The notes below the pieces were generated by a model that had not been told where the DNA came from, did not search any database, and saw only the letters and a program-made list of their open reading frames with translations. Of a stretch of DNA of 64,000 nt, positions 36,035-48,633 are shown one piece after another (positions within the stretch are counted from its first letter, which is position 1; the number at the start of each line of letters is the position of its first letter). This DNA is from Inia geoffrensis (taxonomy: Eukaryota > Chordata > Mammalia > Artiodactyla > Iniidae), in NCBI GenBank assembly GCA_036417435.1, contig JAZAQT010000595.1, positions 1 to 64,000 on the forward strand, read 5' to 3'. Made by a program: the position numbers and the translations under genes.

Positions 36035-37882
36035 AATGGGGAGGGATTAGGTTACAATTTAGGGTACGACAACGCTTAAGGTTTAGCGTACGTGTGAGGG
36101 CACGAGTTAGTGTTGGTGTCCTGGTTAAGATTAGGGCACGGGTGAGGGTAAGGCTTCGGGTGAGGGTCAGGGTTAGGATTCGTGTTAGGGTTAGGGTTAA
36201 GGAATGCAGAGGGATTAGGGTACAGCTTAGAGTACGATAGTGCTTAAGGGTTAGCGTTCGTGTGAGGGCAAGGGTTAGTGTTAGTGTCCTCGTTAAGATT
36301 AGGGCACGGGTGAGGGTAAGGCTTCAGGTGAGGGTCAGGGTTAGGATTCGGGTTAGGGTTAGGATTAGGGAATGGGGAGATATTAGGACACAGTTTAGGG
36401 TACCACAACGCTTAAGGTTTAGCGTACCTGTGAGGTCACTAGTTAGTGTTAGTGTACTGCTTACGATTAGGGCACGGGTGAGAGTAAGGCCTCGGAAGAG
36501 GGTCACGTTAAGGGTTAGGGTTAGGGTTAGGGTTAGGGAATGGGGATTGATTAGGGTACAGGTTAGGGTACGGCAATGGCTTAGGGTTAGCGTACGTTAG
36601 AGGGCATGGGTTAGTGTTGATGTACTGGTTAAAATTAGGACACGGGTGAGGGTAAGGTTTCGGGTGAGGGTCAGGGTTAGGATTCGGGTTAGGGTTAGGG
36701 TTAGGGGATGGAGAGGGATTAAGGTACAGGTTAGGGTACCGCTGCGGTTTAGTGTTAGCGTACGTGTGAGGGCATGAGTTAGTCTTGGTGTCCTGGTTAA
36801 GATTAGGGCACGGGTGAGGGTAAGGTTTCGGGTGAGGGTCAGGGTTAGGATTCAGGTTAGGGTTAGGGTTGGGGAATGGAGAGGGATTAGGGTACAGGTT
36901 AGGGTACGACAATGATTAAGGGTTAGCGTAAGTGTGAAGGCACGAGTTAGTGTTGGTGTACTGGTTAAGTCAAGGGCACCGATGAGGGTAAGGCCTCGGA
37001 AAAGGGTCACGTTCAGGGTTTCGCATAGGGTTAGGGTTAGGGAATGGGGAGGGATTAGGGTGCAGCTTAGGGTATGACAGTGCTTAAGGGTTAACGTTCG
37101 TGTGAGGGCAAGGGTTAGTGTTAGTGTCCTGGTTAAGATTAGGGCACGGGTGAGGGTAAGGCTTCAGGTGAGGTTCAGGGTTAGGATTCGGGTTAGGTTT
37201 ACGGTTAGGGAAAGGGGAGCTATTAGGGCACAGTTTAGGGTACCACAACGCTTAAGGTTTAGCGTACGTGTGAGGTCACTAGTTAGTGTTAGTGTACTGC
37301 TTACGATTAGGGCACGGGGGAGGGTAAGGCCTCGGAAGAGGGTCACGTTAAGGGTTAGGGTTAGGGTTAGGGTTAGGGAATGGGGATTGATTAGGGTACA
37401 AGTTAGGGTACGGCAGTGGTTTATTGTTAGCGTACGTTAGAGGGCATGGGTTAGTGTTGATGTACTGGTTAAAATTATGACACGAGTGAGGGTAAAGTTT
37501 CGGGTGAGTGTCATGGTTAGGTTTCAGGTTAGGGCTAGGGTTAGGGAATGGAGAGGGATTAGGGTACAGGTTACGGTACCGCTGCGGTTTAGTGTTAGCG
37601 TACGTGTGAGGGCATGAGTTATTCTTGGTGTCCTGTTTAAGATTACGGCACGGGTGAGGGTAAGGTTTCGGGTGAGGGTCAGGGTTAGGATTCGGGTTAG
37701 GGTTAGGGTTAGGTAATGGAGAGGGCTTAGGGCACAGGTTAGGGTACGACAATGCTTAAGGGTTAGCGTACGTTTGAGGGCATGAGTTAGTGTTTGTGTA
37801 CTGGTTAAGATTAGGGCATTGGTTAGGGTAGGGCATCGGAAGTGGGTCAGGTTTAGGGATGGGGTTAGGGTTAGGGTTAAGG
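36035..37882 (+). repeat. 11-monomer supra-unit, copy 1 (1848 bp)
   Basis: A (36035), B, D, E, F (36707, start gatgg), G (36875), H/B hybrid (37043), D' (37211), E, F (37547), G/H hybrid (37715). In H/B an H-type start aatggggaggg runs into gtgcagcttagggtatgac and a B body. In G/H, aatggagaggg runs into cgtttgagggcatgag. The H/B hybrid and D' form a module seen again at 38891, 47626 and 56182. Confidence 0.9.
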
Positions 37883-39898
37883 AATGGGGAGGGATTAGGT
37901 TACAATTTAGGGTACGACAACGCTTAAGGTTTAGCGTACGTGTGAGGGCACGAGTTAGTGTTGGTGTCCTGGTTAAGATTAGGGCACGGGTGAGGGTAAG
38001 GCTTCGGGTGAGGGTCAGGGTTAGGATTCGTGTTAGGGTTAGGGTTAAGGAATGCAGAGGGATTAGGGTACAGCTTAGAGTACGATAGTGCTTAAGGGTT
38101 AGCGTTCGTGTGAGGGCAAGGGTTTGTGTTAGTGTCCTCGTTAAGATTAGGGCACGGGTGAGGGTAAGGCTTCAGGTGAGGGTCAGGGTTAGGATTCGGG
38201 TTAGGGTTAGGATTAGGGAATGGGGAGATATTAGGACACAGTTTAGGGTACCACAACGCTTAAGGTTTAGCGTACCTGTGAGGTCACTAGTTAGTGTTAG
38301 TGTACTGCTTACGATTACGGCACGGGTGAGAGTAAGGCCTCGGAAGAGGGTCACGTTAAGGGTTAGGGTTAGGGTTAGGGTTAGGGAATGGGGATTGATT
38401 AGGGTACAGGTTAGGGTACGGCAATGGCTTAGGGTTAGCGTACGTTAGAGGGCATGGGTTAGTGTTGATGTACTGGTTAAAATTAGGACACGGGTGAGGG
38501 TAAGGTTTCGGGTGAGGGTCAGGGTTAGGATTCGGGTTAGGGTTAGGGTTAGGGGATGGAGAGGGATTAAGGTACAGGTTAGGGTACCGCTGCGGTTTAG
38601 TGTTAGCGTACGTGTGAGGGCATGAGTTAGTCTTGGTGTCCTGGTTAAGATTAGGGCACGGGTGAGGGTAAGGTTTCGGGTGAGGGTCAGGGTTAGGATT
38701 CAGGTTAGGGTTAGGGTTAGGGAATGGAGAGGGATTAGGGTACAGGTTAGGGTACGACAATGCTTAAGTGTTAGCGTAAGTGTGAAGGCACGAGTTAGTG
38801 TTGGTGTACTGGTTAAGTCAAGGGCACCGATGAGGGTAAGGCCTCGGAAAAGGGTCACGTTCAGGGTTTCGCATAGGGTTAGGGTTAGGGAATGGGGAGG
38901 GATTAGGGTGCAGCTTAGGGTATGACAGTGCTTAAGGGTTAACGTTCGTGTGAGGGCAAGGGTTAGTGTTAGTGTCCTGGTTAAGATTAGGGCACGGGTG
39001 AGGGTAAGGCTTCAGGTGAGGTTCAGGGTTAGGATTCGGGTTAGGTTTACGGTTAGGGAAAGGGGAGCTATTAGGGCACAGTTTAGGGTACCACAACGCT
39101 TAAGGTTTAGCGTACGTGTGAGGTCACTAGTTAGTGTTAGTGTACTGCTTACGATTAGGGCACGGGGGAGGGTAAGGCCTCGGAAGAGGGTCACGTTAAG
39201 GGTTAGGGTTAGGGTTAGGGTTAGGGAATGGGGATTGATTAGGGTACAAGTTAGGGTACGGCAGTGGTTTATTGTTAGCGTACGTTAGAGGGCATGGGTT
39301 AGTGTTGATGTACTGGTTAAAATTATGACACGGGTGAGGGTAAAGTTTCGGGTGAGTGTCATGGTTAGGTTTCAGGTTAGGGCTAGGGTTAGGGAATGGA
39401 GAGGGATTAGGGTACAGGTTACGGTACCGCTGCGGTTTAGTGTTAGCGTACGTGTGAGGGCATGAGTTATTCTTGGTGTCCTGTTTAAGATTACGGCACG
39501 GGTGAGGGTAAGGTTTCGGGTGAGGGTCAGGGTTAGGATTCGGGTTAGGGTTAGGGTTAGGTAATGGAGAGGGATTAGGGCACAGGTTAGGGTACGACAA
39601 TGCTTAAGGGTTAGCGTAAGTGTGAGGGCACGAGTTAGTGTTGGTGTACTGGTTAAGACAAGGGCACCGATGAGGGTAAGGCCCCGGAAAAGGGTCACGT
39701 TCAGGGTTTCGCTTAGGGTTAGGGTTAGGGAATGGGGAGGGATTAGGATACAGGATAGGGTACGACAATGCTTAAGGTTTAGCGTACGTTTGAGGGCATG
39801 AGTTAGTGTTTGTGTACTGGTTAAGATTAGGGCATTGGTTAGGGTAGGGCATCGGAAGTGGGTCAGGTTTAGGGATCGGGTTAGGGTTAGCGTTAAGG
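37883..39898 (+). repeat. 12-monomer supra-unit, copy 2 of 1848-bp block
   Basis: A (37883), B, D, E, F, G, H/B (38891), D' (39059), E, F, G (39563), H (39731); 2016 bases. The first ten and most of the eleventh monomer repeat the preceding block at +1848. The intact G and H here suggest that the G/H hybrid in copy 1 is the duplication joint. Confidence 0.9.
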
Positions 39899-41578
39899 AA
39901 TAGGGAGGGATTAGGGTACAATTTAGGGTACGACAATGCTTAAGGTTTAGCGTACGTGTGAGGGCACGAGTTAGTGTTGGGGTCCTGGTTAAGATTAGGG
40001 CACGGGTGAGGGTAAGGCTTCGGGTGAGGGTCAGGGTTAGGAGTCGTGTTAGGGATAGGGTTAAGGAATGCAGAGAGATTAGGGTACAGCTTAGGGTACG
40101 ACAGTGCTTAAGGGTTAGCGTTCGTGTGAGGGCAAGGGTTAGTGTTAGTGTCCTGGTTAAGATTAGGGCACGGGTGAAGGTAAGGCTTCAGGTGAGGGTC
40201 AGGGTTAGGATTCGGGTTAGGGTTAGGGTTAGGGAATGGGGAGGGATTAGGGTACAATTTAGGGTACGACAACGCTTAAGGTTTAGCGTACGTGTGAGGG
40301 CACGAGTTAGTGTTGGTGTCCTGGTTAAGATTAGGGCACGGGTGAGGGTAAGGCTTCGGGTGAGGGTCAGGGTTAGGATTCGTGTTAGGGTTAGGGTTAA
40401 GGAATGCAGAGGGATTAGGGTACAGCTTAGGGTACGACAGTGCTTAAGGGTTAGCATTCGTGTGAGGGCAAGCGTTAGTGTTAGTGTCCTGGTTAAGATT
40501 CGGGCACGGGTGAGGGTAAGGCTTCAGGTGAGGGTCAGTGTTAGGATTCGGGTTAGGGTTAGGGTTAGGGAATGGGGAGGGATTAGGGTACAATTTAGGG
40601 TACGACAACGCTTAAGGTTTAGCGTACGTGTGAGGGCACGAGTTAGTGTTGGTGTCCTGGTTAAGATTAGGGCACGGGTGAGGGTAAGGTTTCGGGTGAG
40701 GGTCAGGGATAGAATTCGGGTTAGGGTTAGTGTTAGGGAATGGGGAGATATTAGGGCACAGTTTAGGGTACCACAACGCTTAAGGTTTAGCGTATGTGTG
40801 AGGTCACTAGTTAGTGTTAGTGTACTGCTTACGATTAGGGCACGGGTGAGGGTAAGGCCTCGGAAGAGGGTCACGTTAAGGGTTAGGCTTAGGGTTAGGG
40901 TTAGGGAATGGGGATTGATTAGGGTACAGGTTAGGGTACGGCAATGGCTTAGGGTTAGCGTACGTTAGAGGGCATGGGTTAGTGTTGATGTACTGGTTAA
41001 AATTAGGACACGGGTGAGGGTAAAGTTTCGGGTGAGTGTCATGGTTAGGTTTCAGGTTAGGGTTAGGGTTAGGGAATGGAGAGGCATTAGGGTACAGGTT
41101 AGGGTACCGCTGCAGTTTAGTGTTAGCGTACGTGTGAGGGCACGAGTTAGCCTTGGTGTCCTGGTTAAGATTAGGGCACGGGTGAGGGTAAGGTTTCGGG
41201 TGAGGGTCAGGGTTAGGATTCGGGTTAGGGTTAGGGTTAGGGAATGGAGAGGGATTAGGGTACAGGTTAGGGTACGACAATGCTTAAGGGTTAGCCTAAG
41301 TGTGAGGGCACGAGTTAGTGTTGGTGTACTGGTTAAGACAAGGGCACCGATGAGGGTAAGGCCTCGGAAAAGGGTCACGTTCAGGGTTTCGCTTAGGGTT
41401 AGAGTTAGGGAATGGGGAGAGATTAGGTTACAGGATAGAGTACGACAATGCTTAAGGGTTAGCGTACTTTTGAGGGCATGAGTTACAGTTTGTGTACTGG
41501 TTAAGATTAGGGCATTGGTTAGGGTAGGGCATCGAAAGTGGGTCAGGTTTAGGGATGGGGTTAGGGTTAGGGTTAAGG
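39899..41578 (+). repeat. Unit with A-B doublets, 10 monomers
   Basis: A (39899), B (40067), A (40235), B (40403), A/C hybrid (40571), D (40739), E, F, G, H (41411); 1680 bases. The A-B dimer is locally amplified; a related triplet stands at 48634. Confidence 0.88.
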
Positions 41579-42754
41579 AATGGGGAGGGATTAGTTTACA
41601 ATTTAGGGTACAACAACGCTTAAGGTTTAGCGTACGTGTGAGGGCACGAGTTAGTGTTGGTGTCCTGGTTAAGATTAGGGCACGGGTGAGGGTAAGGCTT
41701 CGGGTGAGGGTCAGGGTTAGGATTCGTGTTAGGGTTAGGGATAAGGAATGCAGAGGGATTAGGGTACAGCTTAGGGTACGACAGTGCTTAAGGGTTAGCG
41801 TTCTTGTGAGGGCAAGGGTTAGTGTTAGTGTCCTGGTTAAGATTAGGGCACGGGTGAGGGTAAGGCTTCAGGTGAGGGTAAGGGTTAGGATTCGGGTTAG
41901 GGTTAGGGTTAGGGAATGGGGAAATATTAGGGCACAGTATAGGGTACCACAACATTTAAGGTTTAGCGTACGTGTGAGGTCACTAGTTAGTGTTAGTGTA
42001 CTGCTTACGATTAGGGCACGGGGGAGGGTAAGGCCTCGGAAGAGGGTCACGTTAAGAGTTAGGGTTAGGGTTAGGGTTAGGGAATGGGGATTGTTTAGGG
42101 TACAGGTTAGGGTACGGAAATGGCTTAGGGTTAGCGTACGTTAGAGGGCATGGGCTAGTGTTGATGTACTGGTTAAAATTAGGACACGGGTGATGGTAAA
42201 GTTTCGGGTGAGTGTCATGGTTAGGTTTCAGGTTAGGTTTAGGGTTAGGGAATGGAGAGGGATTAGGGTACAGGTTAGGGTACCGCTGCGGTTTAGTGTT
42301 AGCGTACGTGTGAGGGCACGAGTTAGTCTTGGTGTCCTGGTTAAGATTAGGGCACGGGTGAGGGTAAAGTTTCTTGTGAGGGTCAGGGTTAGGATTCGGG
42401 TTAGCTTTAGGGTTAGGGAATGGAGATGGATTAGGGTACTGGTGAGGGTACGACAATGCCTAAGCGTTAGCGTAAGTGTGAGGGCACGAGTTAGTGTTGG
42501 TGTACTGGTTAAGACAAGGGCACCGATGAGGGTAAGGCCTCGGAAAAGGGTCACGTTCAGGGTTTCGCTTAGGGTTAGTGTTAGGGAATGGGGAGGGATT
42601 AGGGTACAGGATAGGGTACGACAATGCTTAAGGGTTAGACTACGTTTGAGGGCGTAAGTTAGTGTTTGTGTCCTGGTTAAGATTAGGGCATTGGTTAAGG
42701 TAGGGCATCGGAAGTGGGTCAGGTTTAGGGATAGGGTTAGGGTTAGGGTTAAGG
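41579..42754 (+). repeat. 7-monomer unit (no C)
   Basis: A (41579, with gattagtttacaattt), B, D (41915), E, F, G, H (42587); 1176 bases. Near copies at 45275 (+3696) and 50482 (+8903). Confidence 0.9.
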
Positions 42755-43930
42755 AATGGGGAGGGATTAGGGTACAATTTAGGGTACGACAATGCTTAAG
42801 GTTTAGCGTACGTGTGAGGGCACGAGTTAGTGTTGGTGTCCTGGTTAAGATTAGGGCACGGGTGAGGGTAAGGCTTCGGGTGAGGGTTAGGGTTAGGATT
42901 CGTGTTAGGGTTAGGGTTAAGGAATGCAGAGGGATTAGGGTACAGCTTAGGGTACGACAGTGCTTAAGGGTTAGCGTTCGTGTGAGGGCAAGGGTTAGTG
43001 TTAGTGTCCTGGTTAAGATTAGGGCACGGGTGAGGGTAAGGTTTCGGGTGAGGGTCAGGGATAGAATTCGGGTTAGGGTTAGGGTTAGGGAATGGGGAGA
43101 TATTAGGGCACAGTTTAGGGTACCACAACGCTTAAAGTTTAGCATACGTGTGAGGTCACTAGTTAGTGTTAGTGTACTGCTTACGATTAGGGCACGGGTG
43201 AGGGTAAGGCCTCGGAAGAGGGTCACGTTAAGGGTTAGGGTTAGGGTTAGGGTTAGGGAATGGGGATTGATTAGGGTACAGGTTAGGGTTCAGCAATGGC
43301 TTAGGTTTAGCGTACGTTAGAGGGCATGGGTTAGTGTTGATGTACTGGTTAAAATTATGACACGGGTGAGGGTAAAGTTTCGGGTGAGTGTCATGATTAG
43401 GTTTCAGGTTAGAGCTAGGGTTAGGGAATGGAGAGGGATTAGGGTACAGGTTAGGGTACCGCTGCGGTTTAGTGTTAGCGTACGTGTGAGGGCACGAGTT
43501 AGTCTTGGTGTCCTGTTTAAGATTACGGCACGGGTGAGGGTAAGGTTTCGGGTGAGGGTCAGGGTTAGGATTCGGGTTAGGGTTAGGGTTAGGTAATGGA
43601 GAGGGAATAGGGCACAGGTTAGGGTACGACAATGCTTAAGGGTTAGCGTAAGTGTGAGGGCACGAGTTAGTGTTGGTGTACTGGTTAAGACAAGGGCACC
43701 GATGAGGGTAAGGCCTCGGAAAAGGGTAACGTTCAGGGTTTCGCTTAGGGTTAGGGTTAGGGAATGGGGAGGGATTAGGGTACAGGAGAGGGTACGACAA
43801 TGCTTAAGGGTTAGCGTACGTTTGAGGGCATGAGTTAGTGTTTGTGTACTGGTTAAGATTAGGGCATTGGTTAGGGTAGGGCATCGGAAGTGGGTCAGGT
43901 TTAGGGATCGGGTTAGGGTTAGGGTTAAGG
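42755..43930 (+). repeat. 7-monomer unit with B/C hybrid
   Basis: A (42755), B/C hybrid (42923, B head and gggatagaattcggg tail), D (43091), E, F, G, H (43763); 1176 bases. C has been lost by a crossover within B rather than at a monomer edge. Confidence 0.87.
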
Positions 43931-45274
43931 AATAGGGAGGGATTAGGGTACAATTTAGGGTACGACAACGCTTAAGGTTTAGCGTACGTGTGAGGGCACG
44001 TGTTAGTGTTGGGGTCCTGGTTAAGATTAGGGCACGTGTGAGGGTAAGGCTTCGGGTGAGGGTCAGGGTTAGGATTCGTGTTAGGGATAGGGTTAAGGAA
44101 TGCAGAGAGATTAGGGTACAGCTTAGGGTACGACAGTGCTTAAGGGTTAGCGTTCGTGTGAGGGCAAGTGTTAGTGTTAGTGTCCTGGTTAAGATTAGGG
44201 CACGGGTGAGGGTAAGGCTTCAGGTGAGGGTCAGGGTTAGGATTCGGGTTAGGGTTAGGGTTAGGGAATGGGGAGGGATTAGGGTACAGTTTAGGGTACG
44301 ACAACGATTAAGGTTTAGCGTACGTGTGAGGGCACGAGTTAGTGTTGGTGTCCTGGTTAAGATTAGGGCACGGGTGAGGGTAAGGTTTCGGGTGAGGGTC
44401 AGGGATAGAATTCGGGTTAGGGTTAGTGTTAGGGAATGGGGAGATATTAGGGCACAGTTTAGGGTACCACAACGCTTAAGGTTTAGCATATGTGTGAGGT
44501 CACTACTTAGTGTTAGTGTACTGCTTACGATTAGGGCACGGGTGAGGGTAAGGCCTCGGAAGAGGGTCACGTTAAGGGTTAGGCTTAGGGTTAGGGTTAG
44601 GGAATGGGGATTGATTAGGGTACAGGTTAGGGTACGGCAATGGCTTAGGGTTAGCGTACGTTAGAGGGCATGGGTTAGTGTTGATGTACTGGTTAAAATT
44701 AGGACACGGGTGAGGGTAAAGTTTCGGGTGAGTGTCATGGTTAGGTTTCAGGTTAGGGTTAGGGTTAGGGAATGGAGAGGCATTAGGGTACAGGTTAGGG
44801 TACCGCTGCGGTTTAGTGTTAGCGTACGTGTGAGGGCACGAGTTAGCCTTGGTGTCCTGGTTAAGATTAGGGCACGGGTGAGGGTAAGGTTTCGGGTGAG
44901 GGTCAGGGTTAGGATTCGGGTTAGGGTTAGGGTTAGGGAATGGAGAGGGATTAGGGTACAGGTTAGGGTACGACAATGCTTAAGGGTTAGCCTAAGTGTG
45001 AGGGCACGAGTTAGTGTTGGTGTACTGGTTAAGACAAGGGCACCGATGAGGGTAAGGCCTCCGAAAAGGGTCACGTTCATTGTTTCGCTTAGGGTTAGAG
45101 TTAGAGAATGGGGAGAGATTAGGTTACAGGATAGGGTACAACAATGCTTAAGGGTTAGCGTACTTTTGAGGGCATGAGTTACAGTTTGTGTACTGGTTAA
45201 GATTAGGGCATTGGTTAGGGTAGGGCATCGAAAGTGGGTCAGGTTTAGGGATGGGGTTAGGGTTAGGGTTAAGG
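43931..45274 (+). repeat. Higher-order unit, 8 monomers (A-H)
   Basis: Canonical A (43931) to H (45107), 1344 bases. From D onward it matches 40739-41578 at +3696. Confidence 0.9.
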
Positions 45275-46450
45275 AATGGGGAGGGATTAGTTTACAATTT
45301 AGGGTACAACAACGCTTAAGGTTTAGCGTACGTGTGAGGGCACGAGTTAGTGTTGGTGTCCTGGTTAAGATTAGGGCACGAGTGAGGGTAAGGCTTCGGG
45401 TGAGGGTCAGGGTTAGGATTCGTGTTAGGGTTAGGGTTAAGGAATGCAGAGGGATTAGGGTACAGCTTAGGGTACGACAGTGCTTAAGGGTTAGCGTTCG
45501 TGTGAGGGCAAGGGTTAGTGTTAGTGTCCAGGTTAAGATTAGGGCACGGGTGAGGGTAAGGCTTCAGGTGAGGGTCAGGGTTAGGATTCGGGTTAGGGTT
45601 AGGGTTAGGGAATGGGGAGATATTAGGGCACAGTTTAGGGTACCACAACCCTTAAGGTTTAGCGTACGTGTGAGGTCACTAGTTAGTGTTAGTGTACTGC
45701 TTACGATTAGGGGACGGGGGAGGGTAAGGCCTCGGAAGAGGGTCACGTTAAGAGTTAGGGTTAGGGTTAGGGTTAGGGAATGGGGATTGATTAGGGTACA
45801 GGTTAGGGTACGGAAATGGCTTAGGGTTAGCGTACATTAGAGGGCATGGGCTAGTGTTGATGTACTGGTTAAAATTAGGACACGGGTGATGGTAAAGTTT
45901 CGGGTGAGTGTCATGGTTAGGTTTCAGGTTAGGTTTAGGGTTAGGGAATGGAGAGGGATTAGGGTACAGGTTAGGGTACCGCTGCGGTTTAGTGTTAGCG
46001 TACGTGTGAGGGCACGAGTTAGTCTTGGTGTCCTGGTTAAGATTAGGGCACGGGTGAGGGTAAGGCTTCTTGTGAGGGTCAGGGTTAGGATTCGGGTTAG
46101 GTTTAGGGTTAGGGAATGGACAGGGATTAGGGTACTGGTTAGGGTACGACAAAGCCTAAGGGTTAGCGTAAGTGTGAGGGCACGAGTTAGTGTTGGTGTA
46201 CTGGTTAAGACAAGGGCACCGATGAGGGTAAGGCCTCGGAAAAGGGTAACGTTCAGGGTTTCGCTTAGGGTTAGGGTTAGGGAATGGGGAGGGATTAGGG
46301 TACAGGATAGGGTACGACAATGCTTAAGGGTTAGACTACGTTTGAGGGCGTAAGTTAGTGTTTGTGTACTGCTTAAGATTAGGGCATTGGTTAAGGTAGG
46401 GCATCGGAAGTGGGTCAGGATTAGGGATGGGGTTAGGGTTAGGGTTAAGG
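45275..46450 (+). repeat. 7-monomer unit (no C)
   Basis: A (45275), B, D (45611), E, F, G, H (46283); 1176 bases. Copy of the unit at 41579. Confidence 0.9.
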
Positions 46451-48633
46451 AATGGGGAGGGATTAGGGTACAATTTAGGGTACGACAACGCTTAAGGTTT
46501 AGCGTACGTGTGAGGGTACGAGTTAGTGTTGGTGTCCTGGTTAAGATTAGGGCACGGGTGAGGGTAAGGCTTCGGGTGAGGGTTAGGGTTAGGATTCGTG
46601 TTAGGGTAGGGTTAAGGAATGCAGAGGGATTAGGGTACAGCTTAGGGTACGACAGTGCTTAAGGGTTAGCGTTCGTGTGAGGGCAAGGGTTAGTGTTAGT
46701 GTCCTGGTTAAGATTAGGGCACAGGTGAGGGTAAGGCTTCAGGTGAGGGTCAGGGTTAGGATTCGGGTTAGGGTTAGGGTTAGGGAATGGGGAGGGATTA
46801 GGGTACAGTTTAGGGTACGACAACGATTAAGGGTTAGCGTACGTGTGAGGGCACGAGTTAGTTTTGGTGTCCTGGTTAAGATTAGGGCACGGGTGAGGGT
46901 AAGGTTTCGGGTGAGGGTCAGGGATAGAATTCGGGTTAGGGTTAGGGTTAGGGAATGGGGAGATATTAGGGCACAGTTTAGGGTACCACAACGCTTAAAG
47001 TTTAGCATACGTGTGAGGTCACTAGTTAGTGTTAGTGTACTGCTTACGATTAGGGCACGGGTGAGGGTAAGGCCTCGGAAGAGGGTCACGTTAAGGGTTA
47101 GGGTTAGGGTTAGGGTTAGGGAATGGGGATTGATTAGGGTACAGGTTAGGGTACGGCAATGGCTTAGGGTTAGCGTACGTTAGAGGGCATGGGTTAGTGT
47201 TGATGTACTGGTTAAAATTAGGACACGGGTGAGGGTAAGGTTTCGGGTGAGGGTCAGGGTTAGGATTCGGGTTAGGGTTAGGGTTAGGGGATGGAGAGGG
47301 ATTAAGGTACAGGTTAGGGTACCGCTGCGGTTTAGTGTTAGCGTACGTGTGAGGGCATGAGTTAGTCTTGGTGTCCTGGTTAAGATTAGGGCACGGGTGA
47401 GGGTAAGGTTTCGGGTGAGGGTCAGGGTTAGGATTCAGGTTAGGGTTAGGGTTAGGGAATGGAGAGGGATTAGGGTACAGGTTAGGGTACGACAATGCTT
47501 AAGGGTTAGCGTAAGTGTGAAGGCACGAGTTAGTGTTGGTGTACTGGTTAAGTCAAGGGCACCGATGAGGGTAAGGCCTCGGAAAAGGGTCACGTTCAGG
47601 GTTTCGCATAGGGTTAGGGTTAGGGAATGGGGAGGGATTAGGGTGCAGCTTAGGGTATGACAGTGCTTAAGGGTTAACGTTCGTGTGAGGGCAAGGGTTA
47701 GTGTTAGTGTCCTGGTTAAGATTAGGGCACGGGTGAGGGTAAGGCTTCAGGTGAGGTTCAGGGTTAGGATTCGGGTTAGGTTTACGGTTAGGGAAAGGGG
47801 AGCTATTAGGGCACAGTTTAGGGTACCACAACGCTTAAGGTTTAGCGTACGTGTGAGGTCACTAGTTAGTATTAGTGTACTGCTTACGATTAGGGCACGG
47901 GGGAGGGTAAGGCCTCGGAAGAGGGTCACGTTAAGGGTTAGGGTTAGGGTTAGGGTTAGGGAATGGGGATTGATTAGGGTACAAGTTAGGGTACGGCAGT
48001 GGTTTATTGTTAGCGTACGTTAGAGGGCATGGGTTAGTGTTGATGTACTGGTTAAAATTATGACACGGGTGAGGGTAAAGTTCCGGGTGAGTGTCATGGT
48101 TAGGTTTCAGGTTAGGGCTAGGGTTAGGGAATGGAGAGGGATTAGGGTACAGGTTACGGTACCGCTGCGGTTTAGTGTTAGCGTACGTGTGAGGGCATGA
48201 GTTATTCTTGGTGTCCTGTTTAAGATTATGGCACGGGTGAGGGTAAGGTTTCGGGTGAGGGTCAGGGTTAGGATTCGGGTTAGGGTTAGGGTTAGGTAAT
48301 GGAGAGGGATTAGGGCACAGGTTAGGGTACGACAATGCTTAATGGTTAGCGTAAGTGTGAGGGCACGAGTTAGTGTTGGTGTACTGGTTAAGACAAGGGC
48401 ACCGATGAGGGTACGGCCCCGGAAAAGGGTCACGTTCAGGGTTTCGCTTAGGGTTAGGGTTAGGGAATGGGGAGGGATTAGGATACAGGATAGGGTACGA
48501 CAATGCTTAAGGTTTAGCGTACGTTTGAGGGCATGAGTTAGTGTTTGTGTACTGGTTAAGATTAGGGCATTGGTTAGGGTAGGGCATCGGAAGTGGGTCA
48601 GGTTTAGGGATCGGGTTAGGGTTAGCGTTAAGG
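46451..48633 (+). repeat. 13-monomer supra-unit with H/B module
   Basis: A of 167 bases (46451), B (46618), C, D, E (47122), F (47290), G, H/B (47626), D' (47794), E, F, G (48298), H (48466); 2183 bases. A has lost one T in gttagggtagggtt near 46604. From 47122 on it matches 38387 onward at +8735, which is 52 monomers minus this one base. Confidence 0.89.
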
